Assembly (NCBI RefSeq): GCF_900090325.1
Contig: NZ_FMHW01000002.1
Location: 3,466,001 to 3,530,000, forward strand
Origin: Micromonospora pallida
GTDB taxonomy: Bacteria > Actinomycetota > Actinomycetes > Mycobacteriales > Micromonosporaceae
Direction: 5' to 3'
DNA: 64,000 bases
The notes beneath the pieces were generated by a model. The model did not search any database and was not told the origin of the DNA. It saw nothing but the letters and a program-made list of their open reading frames with translations. The position numbers were made by a program, and so were the translations under genes. Shown in pieces: positions 16,271 to 23,339 of the stretch; positions within the stretch are counted from its first letter, which is position 1, and each line of letters begins with the position of its first letter.

Positions 16271-17091
16271 CCGTCAACTTCACCCACCCGAGTGTCCTGG
16301 ACGGCATCGCCGCCGGGGCGGCGTGGGCGGACCCGGAGATGGACCCGACCCGCATCGACTGGACCGCCCGCCGCGCCGCCGCCGCAATCCCGTTCCCCCT
16401 GGTGGACGGACGCCCGGTCAACCCGTACGCGCCGACCGGCATCCGCCACGGCCGCAACGAACTCGGGCACTGGGGAGAGCAGGTCTGCGCTGACGCGCTC
16501 GTGTCCGCCGTCGACCGTCTCGACCGCCGGTGGATCGTGATGGTGGAGCGCGGCGACGGGCACGGCTGGGCGTTGCCCGGCGGCTACGTCGAACCGGGTG
16601 AGGACACCGCCACCGCCGCCGCCCGGGAACTGGCCGAGGAAACCGGCCTACTCGTCACCTACGGCGGGTGGCGCTTGGACGCACCCCGCTACGTGCCCGA
16701 CCCCCGCGCCTCCGATGAGGCGTGGATGGTCACCGTCCTGGCCCGCAACGACATCGGCCAGTACTCCGACTGGCAGCACATGCCCCCGGTGGTGGGCGGC
16801 GATGACGCCCGCCGGGCCGCCTGGGTTCCCGCCCACACCTACACCCAGCTCACCACCCACCTGACCGCCGCATACGGCGGCGAGGTGTTCCCCGCGCACC
16901 GGGACATGCTGCGGCAGGCCCTCACCCCGCCCTGCTGCATCTGCGACCCGGTGACCTGCGCCGCCGACGACACCGGGGAGTACTGCAACGACCAGGGATG
17001 TCCACCCTGCCTGTACGGCTGCCCCGCCCCGATCGGCCTGTGCTGCTACGCCCCAGACACCGACACGATCCGAGAGGACAGCAACCGATGA
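16267..17091 (+). CDS. Nudix hydrolase with Cys-rich tail
   Basis: A 274-residue protein. The Nudix box is complete: GYVEPGEDTATAAARELAEE followed by TGL, near residues 102-124. Such enzymes hydrolyse nucleoside diphosphates linked to another group; Nudix genes are regular AICE cargo. The last ~45 residues are unusually Cys-rich (CCICDPVTC...GCPPCLYGCP...LCCY), probably a metal-binding module fused to the hydrolase. The ATG overlaps the previous stop and its own stop overlaps the next start (ATGA at both ends), so it sits in a tightly coupled operon. Substrate unknown. Confidence 0.82.
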   Translation: MTVNFTHPSVLDGIAAGAAWADPEMDPTRIDWTARRAAAAIPFPLVDGRPVNPYAPTGIRHGRNELGHWGEQVCADALVSAVDRLDRRWIVMVERGDGHGWALPGGYVEPGEDTATAAARELAEETGLLVTYGGWRLDAPRYVPDPRASDEAWMVTVLARNDIGQYSDWQHMPPVVGGDDARRAAWVPAHTYTQLTTHLTAAYGGEVFPAHRDMLRQALTPPCCICDPVTCAADDTGEYCNDQGCPPCLYGCPAPIGLCCYAPDTDTIREDSNR

Positions 17092-17942
17092 CCGCTCCCA
17101 CGATCAACGGCACCACGTTCCCGCAGCCGGTGGACGACCTGTTGCCGGAGGCGCGCAAGCTCACCCAGGAGTTGAACGACCTGCCGTCGCGGAACCGGCT
17201 GATGAAGGAGTTCCGGATCGGGCCGAAGAAGGCCAACGACCTGTTGGCCCGGCTGGCCGATGAGCGTGCCCAGCAGGAACGGGTGAACACGCTGCACGCC
17301 GCGATGCTGGTACGCGGCAGCCTCGCCGACCGGCCGGCCCTGTTCCCGGTCGACCCCACCCCGGACGTCGACACCCGCGACGCGGACCCGGACACGCCGC
17401 CGCCCGCCGAGGAACCCGCGCCGGACCCGACGCCCGCCCCGCCGACCCCGGTCGCCGAGCAGGTCGAGCAGGTGACGACGGTCGAATACCCGGACACCAA
17501 CATCACCCCCACGCCGACCCGGCGGGCCGTGGTGTGGCCCGTGATCCTCCTCGCGCTGCCCGCGTTCGTCGCCATCTGGGGCGGCTGGGTCGGACTCGGG
17601 AAGCTCACCGGGTTCGGGAAGGTGAACCTGCTCCCCGGTATCGGGTCCGGGTGGGTCATCGACACCGCGATCACCCTGCCCATCGGTGTCGAGACGTACG
17701 GCGCGTACGCGCTCTACGTGTGGCTGTCCGGTCGGGTGCCCGCGCGGGCGGCCCGGTTCGCCAAGTGGTCCGCCATCGCCTCACTGCTGGTGGGCGCGCT
17801 CGGTCAGGTGGCCTATCACCTGCTCATCGCCGCCGGCATCACGTCCGCCCCGTGGTGGATCACCACCCTCGTGGCCTGCCTGCCCGTGGCCGTACTCGGC
17901 ATGGGCGCGGCACTGGCGCACCTGATGCACGCCGATCAGTAG
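17088..17942 (+). CDS. Spd-like (DUF2637-type) membrane protein with N-terminal HTH
   Basis: A 284-residue protein. Residues about 20-65 look like a helix-turn-helix (NRLMKEFRIGPKKANDLLAR). A Pro/Asp-rich linker (about 85-130) follows, then four hydrophobic helices (VVWPVILLALPAFVAIWGGW, SGWVIDTAITLPIGVETYGA, AIASLLVGALGQVAYHLLIA, WWITTLVACLPVAVLGMG). The helix pattern matches DUF2637/Spd proteins, which help spread of conjugative elements through the recipient mycelium. Starts by ATGA overlap with the Nudix gene. A hairpin (17949-17994) follows six bases after its stop. Confidence 0.75.
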   Translation: MTAPTINGTTFPQPVDDLLPEARKLTQELNDLPSRNRLMKEFRIGPKKANDLLARLADERAQQERVNTLHAAMLVRGSLADRPALFPVDPTPDVDTRDADPDTPPPAEEPAPDPTPAPPTPVAEQVEQVTTVEYPDTNITPTPTRRAVVWPVILLALPAFVAIWGGWVGLGKLTGFGKVNLLPGIGSGWVIDTAITLPIGVETYGAYALYVWLSGRVPARAARFAKWSAIASLLVGALGQVAYHLLIAAGITSAPWWITTLVACLPVAVLGMGAALAHLMHADQ

Positions 17943-17948
17943 CTACGC

Positions 17949-17994
17949 CCGGCGGCACAGCCTCTCGGCCTGGAAACCAGTGCTGCGCCGCCGG
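17949..17994 (+). repeat. Intergenic hairpin, copy 1
   Basis: CCGGCGGCACAGC (17949-17961) pairs with GCTGCGCCGCCGG (17982-17994) with one mismatch. It is the first of three related hairpins in successive spacers of the transfer operon. Confidence 0.6.
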
Positions 17995-18022
17995 CCCTAC
18001 CTGGACCAAGGAGGTCCGTCGG

Positions 18023-18187
18023 ATGTTCCACCGTACCCAACCCCCGTCGTGCACGTGCAACAACGCCGGCAAGTGCGGCTACTGCCCCAGCATCGCCGTG
18101 ACCGCGACCCGGGAAGCCCGGCTCCCGGCCGGTAGCGCCGGGCAAAAGGCCGCCGACCGGATCGACGCCCGGACCACGCGGCGCTGA
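18023..18187 (+). CDS. Small Cys-rich protein
   Basis: A 54-residue protein with a strong ribosome-binding site (AAGGAGGTC, seven bases upstream of ATG 18023). Four Cys in CTCNNAGKCGYC suggest one zinc site. The remainder is basic. It is a small element gene of unknown function, flanked on both sides by related hairpins. Confidence 0.65.
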   Translation: MFHRTQPPSCTCNNAGKCGYCPSIAVTATREARLPAGSAGQKAADRIDARTTRR

Positions 18188-18216
18188 GCACGCCCCCCGC
18201 TGACCCTGCCCGCTGC

Positions 18217-18248
18217 CCGGCGGCACGGCCGGAAAGCCGTGCCGCCGG
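18217..18248 (+). repeat. Intergenic hairpin, copy 2
   Basis: A perfect 13-bp stem (CCGGCGGCACGGC / GCCGTGCCGCCGG) closes a six-base loop, CGGAAA. Same arm sequence family as copies 1 and 3. Confidence 0.65.
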
Positions 18249-18289
18249 CCCTGCCCCATTCGCCCAAAGGACGTGAGGGAGACGCCCCC

Positions 18290-18754
18290 GTGTTCACAGA
18301 CTCGACCGCTAACGCTGCCACCTTCGCCGCCGTGTTCGCCGCTCTCTGGGTCGCTCACCAGGTGGGCGATCACTGGGTGCAGACCCAGCACCAGTCCGAC
18401 CGTAAGGGCATGCCCGGTTGGCCGGGCCGGATCGCCTGCGCCGCGCACGTCGCTACCTACACCCTCACCGCCCTGCTCGCCCTGGCTTTCCTCACCGCCG
18501 GTACCGGGCTGCGGTTGGACCCGTGGGGCGTGACGGTCGGCCTGACCGTGTCGGCGGTGACGCACTACATCGCCGACCGGCGCACCCCGCTCAAGCGCAT
18601 CGCTACCGCCCTCGGGTCGGCCCGGTTCTACGCCCTCGGCACCCCGCGTCCCGGCCGCGACGACAACCTCTCGCTGGGCACCGGCGCCTACGCCCTTGAC
18701 CAGTCGTGGCACCACGCCTGGCTGTTCATCGCCGCCCTGTTCTGCGCGGTCTGA
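18290..18754 (+). CDS. DUF3307-like membrane protein
   Basis: A 154-residue protein with three to four hydrophobic helices. The N-terminal pattern AHQVGDHWVQTQHQSDRK matches DUF3307 (H-x-x-x-D-x-x-x-Q with K downstream), and HYIADRRTP lies mid-protein. The GTG at 18290 follows GTGAGGGAG. DUF3307 proteins are common on actinobacterial elements and some phages; their role is unknown. Position before TraSA suggests a transfer or membrane function. Confidence 0.68.
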   Translation: MFTDSTANAATFAAVFAALWVAHQVGDHWVQTQHQSDRKGMPGWPGRIACAAHVATYTLTALLALAFLTAGTGLRLDPWGVTVGLTVSAVTHYIADRRTPLKRIATALGSARFYALGTPRPGRDDNLSLGTGAYALDQSWHHAWLFIAALFCAV

Positions 18755-18764
18755 CCGCCCCCGT

Positions 18765-18799
18765 CCCCACCGGCCTGACCGTTGGCCGGTCCGGTGGGG
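18765..18799 (+). repeat. Intergenic hairpin with different arms
   Basis: CCCCACCGG (18765-18773) and CCGGTGGGG (18791-18799) form a 9-bp stem in the spacer after the DUF3307-like gene. It occupies the same relative place as the GGCGGCAC hairpins but has unrelated arms. Confidence 0.45.
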
Positions 18800-18848
18800 C
18801 GCGGAGGCAGGCCAGACCCGCTGGCAGCCCTACCAGGAAGGAACCACC

Positions 18849-19079
18849 GTGGCGATCAGCCAGTGCGAGAAGTGCAAGGGCACCACCTTCAAGCGCACCT
18901 CTGTCGACAGCACCGGAACCCTCGCGGTCTGCGTCTGCGGCCACTGGAACTTCGAGGACTCCGGTAGCGACGGCGGTGCGATCAGCACCGGACGCGTCAG
19001 CACCAACGGCGTGTCCGCCATCGGTAACGGCACGGTGGCCATTGGCCACACCGGCACCTTCCGCCGCCGCAACCGGTAG
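18849..19079 (+). CDS. Small zinc-ribbon protein with Gly/Ser/Thr repeats
   Basis: A 76-residue protein. GTG 18849 follows GGAAGGAA. An N-terminal CEKC and CVC pair (QCEKCKGTTF...CVCGHW) form a zinc ribbon. The tail has regularly spaced Gly and Thr/Ser (SGSDGGAISTGRVSTNGVSA), which may form a small beta-solenoid-like strand set. Function unknown. A hairpin follows its stop. Confidence 0.65.
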   Translation: MAISQCEKCKGTTFKRTSVDSTGTLAVCVCGHWNFEDSGSDGGAISTGRVSTNGVSAIGNGTVAIGHTGTFRRRNR

Positions 19080-19085
19080 CCCCGT

Positions 19086-19129
19086 CCGGCGGCACAGCAC
19101 ACGGCCTAGGAAACCCGCTGTGCCGCCGG
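19086..19129 (+). repeat. Intergenic hairpin, copy 3
   Basis: A perfect 13-bp stem (CCGGCGGCACAGC / GCTGTGCCGCCGG) with an 18-base loop, directly before the TraSA gene. Arms are nearly identical to those of copies 1 and 2. Confidence 0.65.
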
Positions 19130-19173
19130 CCCTCATCCCCGACCCGTGACGGATCAGACGGAGGAATCCCATC

Positions 19174-21306
19174 ATGACCAGCGCTCCCATCATCGACCCC
19201 GCCGGGTCGCCGCCGGATGAGAAGGCGGCCCGGATCGTGAATTTGGCGCAGCGGCGGGCGGACCGGGCCGCCGCAGCGCAGGGCTTGTCCGCTGCTGACG
19301 TGGCGGACGTGGAGACGGTCGCCCCGGAGCCTGTGGCGGCTGGTGGGCCGGTGGACCCGCCGGACCGCCCGGCGGGTTTGGCGGAGGTGCTGGACCGGCG
19401 TGGCGGGCCGGTGCTGCCGGTATGGCTGACCGACCGTTACCAGCGGCGAGAGATGCTACGCCGGGCGGTTGACGCGGCCGGCTACCACGTCGGTACGCAC
19501 CTCGTGTTGTCGCCGGTCTACGCCGGGAAGGTCGCGTGGTACGCGCCGAAAGGTGCGGCCCGCGCGGTGTCGCGGGTGCTGGTGTGGACCAGCGCGGAGG
19601 CTGGGAACTGGCATCTGCGGCAGGACGCGGCGAACCGCAACGACGCGAAGACGTTCCTGGAGTTGGACCGGCACCGGATGCGTCAGGCGTCGTGGCGTTG
19701 GTGGGTCACCGGGGCTGGCACCCTCGCGACCAGCGCCGCCGGCATCGTGGTGGCCTCCGACATCACGCCGTGGTGGGTTAAGGCACCGATCCTGGCTGCC
19801 GGTCTGGTGGGGTTGGCCCGCTACGGTCGCCCCCTGGACAAGCCGATCATCGCCCGCACCGTGGTTCGCGCCGCGTATCGGAAGCTCACCGCGGAACTGA
19901 CCCGCAAGGGCATCATGGCCACCGGCCTGGTGAAACGCCCGGAAGACATCGTGTTCCCCGCCGGGGTCGGCGAAATCCGCCGCGACGGCCCCGGCTACCT
20001 GGCGATCGTGGACCTCCCCGACGGAGTAATCGCGGTCGACGTGGTGGAGGCGCGAGACAAGCTGGCCGGTGGGCTGCGGCTGCCAATGGATCAGGTGTGG
20101 CCCGAGGTGATGCCCCGGGAGCACCCCTCGCGGCTGGCGCTGTGGGTGGCCGACCGTCCGGTGTCGGCGATGAAGCAGCCGCCGTGGCCGCTGCTGCGCG
20201 GCGGGCAGACGGACTACTTCAAGCCGTTCGTGTACGGCTTCGACCCGCGTATGCGGCCGGTGGAGTACCGCATGGATGAGCGCAACAGCCTGTTCGCCGG
20301 GTTCCCTGGCTCGGGTAAGTCGCTGTCCGCGCGGGTGGTGCTCGCGGGGATGGCGCTGGACCCGCTGGTGCAGTTCGCGGTGTTCGACCTGGCCGGGCGT
20401 GGTGACTTCGACGCGTTCGAACCGCTGTGCGCGCCGGAGTTGTTCGGCAGCGGAGCGGATGAGGGCACGAAGCAGAACGCCTACCGGATGCTGATGTGGC
20501 TGCTCAAAGAGTGCGACGTGCGCGGCCCGCGCATCAAGCACTACGCCACCCAGGGCATGAACACCGAGAACAAGCTGAACCGGGCGATCGCCGCCAAGGA
20601 CGCCCGGCTACGGCCGATCGTCGCCGCGATCGATGAGGTGCAGGAACTGATCACCGACCCGGAGATCGGCAAGTCGGCCGCCGCCGCGATGACCAGCATC
20701 GTCAAGCGTGGCCGGGCACTCGGGATTCACCTGGTGATGATGACGCAGCGCATCGACAAGGAGTCCCTTCCCAAGGGCGTCACGTCCAACATCGCTGTTC
20801 GGACCTGCCTGGCCGTGCCGTCGCACGTCGAAACCGATCTCGCACTTGGTACGGGCGCGTACCGGCAGGGCGCGCGACCGACGCAGTTCGAGATCGGCGT
20901 AGACGCCGGATGGGGCGTGCGGGTCGGCTACGGCCCGATGGCCTCCGTACGGGCCGCGTACCTCGACCGCGCCGCCGTGGAGAAGATCTGCCAGCGCGGT
21001 GTAGCCCTGCGCGGCGGCATCACCGGCCCCGCCGACCTGCCCGCCGCCCGCGACATCCTCGACGACCTGCGGGCGGTATGGGTGGCCGACGAACGCGGCC
21101 AGCACTGGGAGGTCTTGGCCGCCCGACTGGCCGACTGGTCCCCCGAAGCCTATGGGTCCCTCACCCCCGACGCGCTGTCCGCGCTCGTGCGCGGCAAGAA
21201 GGTGGAGTGCTCACGCCAAGTGAAGGTGAAGGGCTCCAACCGGTCCGGGCTGTACCTCGAACACCTCACCAAGGCGCTCGCCGAGCGCGGCGGCGCGGCC
21301 GGCTGA
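19174..21306 (+). CDS. TraSA/TraB FtsK-like conjugative DNA translocase
   Basis: A 710-residue septal DNA translocase, the single protein that moves double-stranded element DNA between mycelia in streptomycete-type conjugation. Two membrane helices lie near residues 170-215 (WWVTGAGTLATSAAGIVVAS, PILAAGLVGLARY). The motor has Walker A GFPGSGKS near 376-383, Walker B VAAIDEVQEL near 487 and a segment LVMMTQRIDKESLP near 523. The C-terminal ~70 residues probably bind a short repeated DNA target. ATG 19174 follows GACGGAGG. A repeat cluster starts four bases after its stop and may be the target. Confidence 0.9.
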   Translation: MTSAPIIDPAGSPPDEKAARIVNLAQRRADRAAAAQGLSAADVADVETVAPEPVAAGGPVDPPDRPAGLAEVLDRRGGPVLPVWLTDRYQRREMLRRAVDAAGYHVGTHLVLSPVYAGKVAWYAPKGAARAVSRVLVWTSAEAGNWHLRQDAANRNDAKTFLELDRHRMRQASWRWWVTGAGTLATSAAGIVVASDITPWWVKAPILAAGLVGLARYGRPLDKPIIARTVVRAAYRKLTAELTRKGIMATGLVKRPEDIVFPAGVGEIRRDGPGYLAIVDLPDGVIAVDVVEARDKLAGGLRLPMDQVWPEVMPREHPSRLALWVADRPVSAMKQPPWPLLRGGQTDYFKPFVYGFDPRMRPVEYRMDERNSLFAGFPGSGKSLSARVVLAGMALDPLVQFAVFDLAGRGDFDAFEPLCAPELFGSGADEGTKQNAYRMLMWLLKECDVRGPRIKHYATQGMNTENKLNRAIAAKDARLRPIVAAIDEVQELITDPEIGKSAAAAMTSIVKRGRALGIHLVMMTQRIDKESLPKGVTSNIAVRTCLAVPSHVETDLALGTGAYRQGARPTQFEIGVDAGWGVRVGYGPMASVRAAYLDRAAVEKICQRGVALRGGITGPADLPAARDILDDLRAVWVADERGQHWEVLAARLADWSPEAYGSLTPDALSALVRGKKVECSRQVKVKGSNRSGLYLEHLTKALAERGGAAG

Positions 21307-21309
21307 GAA

Positions 21310-21411
21310 CCGGTAGCGCGGCCGGTAGCGGACCGGGCAAAGGTAGAGCGAACTCTACCCGGGCCGCTACCGGCCCCACCTGCACCAACAGCCACCGGTA
21401 GCGGTAGAGCG
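21310..21411. promoter_or_regulatory. Repeat cluster after TraSA, candidate clt (transfer site)
   Basis: CCGGTAGCGG-like repeats lie at 21310-21318, 21322-21331 and 21395-21404, with one inverted at 21364-21373. GGTAGAGCG lies at 21342-21350 and 21403-21411. The first of these forms a hairpin GGTAGAG-CGAA-CTCTACC (21342-21359). In TraB-type systems the cis-acting clt site holds short repeats bound by the translocase and lies near its gene; this cluster fits by position and structure. The exact sequence differs from the published plasmid motif, as is usual between elements. Confidence 0.5.
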
Positions 21412-21452
21412 GCACCCCGCCTACCGCCGGTAACCCCCGTTTGGAGCCTCCC

Positions 21453-21770
21453 GTGACCCCCATCGTGGCCGCTACCAGCACAAACGTGCCCGAAATGTCC
21501 GTAGTCCTGTTCGCCGGAATTGCCCTTATCGTCGCTGTCGGTTACGCCGGAGCGTGCTGGGTCCGGCCGTTCACTGCCTGTAAGCGGTGTACGGGCACCG
21601 GTATCGCCCCGCCCCGGCTGTGGGAGCGGCTACTGCGGCGCACCACCCGCCCCCGCGCACTGCACGGCCGTCCTGACTGCCGCCGCTGCACCGGCACCGG
21701 ATTGCGGCTGCGCATCGGTCGCCGGGCGTTCAACCACTTCCGCCGGCTACGCCGGCAGGCCACCCGATGA
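21453..21770 (+). CDS. Small membrane protein with two CxxCxGxG motifs
   Basis: A 105-residue protein. One transmembrane helix near residues 17-37 (VVLFAGIALIVAVGYAGACW) precedes a basic domain with CKRCTGTG and CRRCTGTG, which resemble DnaJ-type zinc-finger halves and would bind one zinc ion. The GTG at 21453 follows TTGGAG. Its stop overlaps the next start (ATGA). Probably a membrane-anchored transfer accessory; function unknown. Confidence 0.65.
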   Translation: MTPIVAATSTNVPEMSVVLFAGIALIVAVGYAGACWVRPFTACKRCTGTGIAPPRLWERLLRRTTRPRALHGRPDCRRCTGTGLRLRIGRRAFNHFRRLRRQATR

Positions 21771-22069
21771 ACCGCCGCACCGGCCGCACCGGTCACACCG
21801 ACTGGTGCGGCCGGGACCATCGCTGCAACCTCAACGAACACCGGTCGGAAGAGATGGTGGTCGACCTTCCCGGCCGCGCTCGCGCCGTCCTGACCCGCGT
21901 GCGCACCGCCTCCGGCCGGGACCACGCCGAAATCCGTATCCGCGTCGCCCTGGCCCCGGTCGAGTCGGCCGCCCGCCGGCAGTTGCTCGGCCTGCTCGGC
22001 GACGTCCGGCACACCGTCACCCGCGCGGCCATCGCCGCCTACCCCCGCCCAAGGAGGGCCAACCCATGA
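21767..22069 (+). CDS. Hypothetical AICE protein
   Basis: A 100-residue soluble protein with no recognised family. The N-terminus has a Cys/His cluster (DWCGRDHRC); the rest is a strand-rich and helical segment (AEIRIRVALAPVESAARRQL). Both ends overlap neighbours by ATGA, so it is part of the replication operon. Function unknown. Confidence 0.6.
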   Translation: MNRRTGRTGHTDWCGRDHRCNLNEHRSEEMVVDLPGRARAVLTRVRTASGRDHAEIRIRVALAPVESAARRQLLGLLGDVRHTVTRAAIAAYPRPRRANP

Positions 22070-22359
22070 CCACCACGACCGCGATCCGCTTCACCAACTC
22101 CCAGCGCGCCGGCCTGATGGTCTGCGCTCCCGTCCGACTCGCCCTCGGCGCGCTGGCCCACCACCCCGCCCGGCACACCATCCCGACGAGCGAGCAGGGC
22201 AAGCGGGCACGGCACATCACCACCCCGGCCTGCCAGCCCGACCCCGACCCCGCCGACCCGAACGCCGGCCGAGGGTGGGCCGAGTACACCGCCGGATGGG
22301 CCGACCACCTCGGCGCACTGGCCTGCCCCACCTGCTACCCGCCGGAAGGGGCCGCCTGA
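22066..22359 (+). CDS. Hypothetical AICE protein
   Basis: A 97-residue protein starting MTTTTAIRFTNSQRAG with AAGGAGG nine bases before the ATG. Two late Cys (ACPTCYPPEG) may bind metal. Its stop shares an A with the prim-pol start (TGATG). No family is recognised. Confidence 0.6.
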   Translation: MTTTTAIRFTNSQRAGLMVCAPVRLALGALAHHPARHTIPTSEQGKRARHITTPACQPDPDPADPNAGRGWAEYTAGWADHLGALACPTCYPPEGAA

Positions 22360-23339
22360 TGCTGCCCAACCCCGATCTGCTGGCCGCCGCGCTCGCCCAC
22401 GCGGCGCGCGGCTGGCACGTCTTCCCCCTGCGCCCCGACCGCCCGGACACCAGCGACGAAGACGAAGCCAAGCGGCCCGCGTTCCCGAACCGCTGCACCG
22501 CCGAGCGGTGCGACCGCACCGACCCGCGCTGCCGCGCCGCCGGTCGGCACGTCGGGTGGGAAGAACGCTCCACCACCGACCCGACCCGCATCCGCCGCGC
22601 ATGGACTGCCCGCCCCTACGGCATCGGGATCGCGTGCGGCCCGTCCCGCCTTGTCGTGGTCGACCTGGACGTGCCCAAGCACGCCGACGACACCCCGCCC
22701 CCGCAGTGGACCGACGCGACCGATGGTGTGGACGTGCTCACCGCCCTGGCCGACCGGCACAGCGGCACCATCGGACCGACGTACACCGTGACCACCGGCC
22801 GAGGCGGCAGCCACCTCTACTACCAGCACCCGACCAACGGCCCCGAACTGCGCAACACCACCGGCGACCGGGGCGGACTCGGGTGGAAGGTCGACACCCG
22901 CTCCCACGGTGGCTACGTCGTCGCCGCCGGCAGCACCGTTGCCGGCCGCCCCTACGAGGCGGTGCTGGACGTCGACCCGGCACCGCTGCCCGCGTGGCTG
23001 ACCGGGCTCCTCGCCCCCGCCCCGCGTCCCGCGCACCGGTCGGCGGTGGTGGCGCTGCCGGTGGACCGGCACGGCCCGTATATCGCTGCCGCGATCCGCC
23101 GTCAGGTGGCCCACCTGACCGCCGCGCCGGACGGCCAGCGGAATCATGCCCTGTTCACCTCGGCTGTCGCGCTGGGGCAGTTGGCCGCCGGTGGCTCGCT
23201 GACCGAAGACGACGTGACCGCCGTCCTGGAGCCCGCTGCCCTGTCGATCGGGCTGCGGCAGGGCGAGATCACCCGCACCATCGCGTCTGGTCTGCGGACC
23301 GGGGCGCGTAACCCCCGCACGGTTGGGAAGGCAGCATGA
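22359..23339 (+). CDS. Prim-pol (bifunctional DNA primase/polymerase) replication protein
   Basis: A 326-residue protein with an N-terminal prim-pol domain. Catalytic features are LVVVDLDVPK (the DxD metal site, near residue 104) and GRGGSHLYY (the SxH motif, near 148), followed by GGYVVAAGS. Prim-pol proteins define one of the AICE replication types, where the excised element replicates before transfer. The C-terminal ~80 residues are helical (GQRNHALFTSAVALGQLAAG), as in primase C-terminal domains. It is coupled to the ATPase gene downstream (ATGA) and lies 1.6 kb before the iteron cluster. Confidence 0.82.
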   Translation: MLPNPDLLAAALAHAARGWHVFPLRPDRPDTSDEDEAKRPAFPNRCTAERCDRTDPRCRAAGRHVGWEERSTTDPTRIRRAWTARPYGIGIACGPSRLVVVDLDVPKHADDTPPPQWTDATDGVDVLTALADRHSGTIGPTYTVTTGRGGSHLYYQHPTNGPELRNTTGDRGGLGWKVDTRSHGGYVVAAGSTVAGRPYEAVLDVDPAPLPAWLTGLLAPAPRPAHRSAVVALPVDRHGPYIAAAIRRQVAHLTAAPDGQRNHALFTSAVALGQLAAGGSLTEDDVTAVLEPAALSIGLRQGEITRTIASGLRTGARNPRTVGKAA

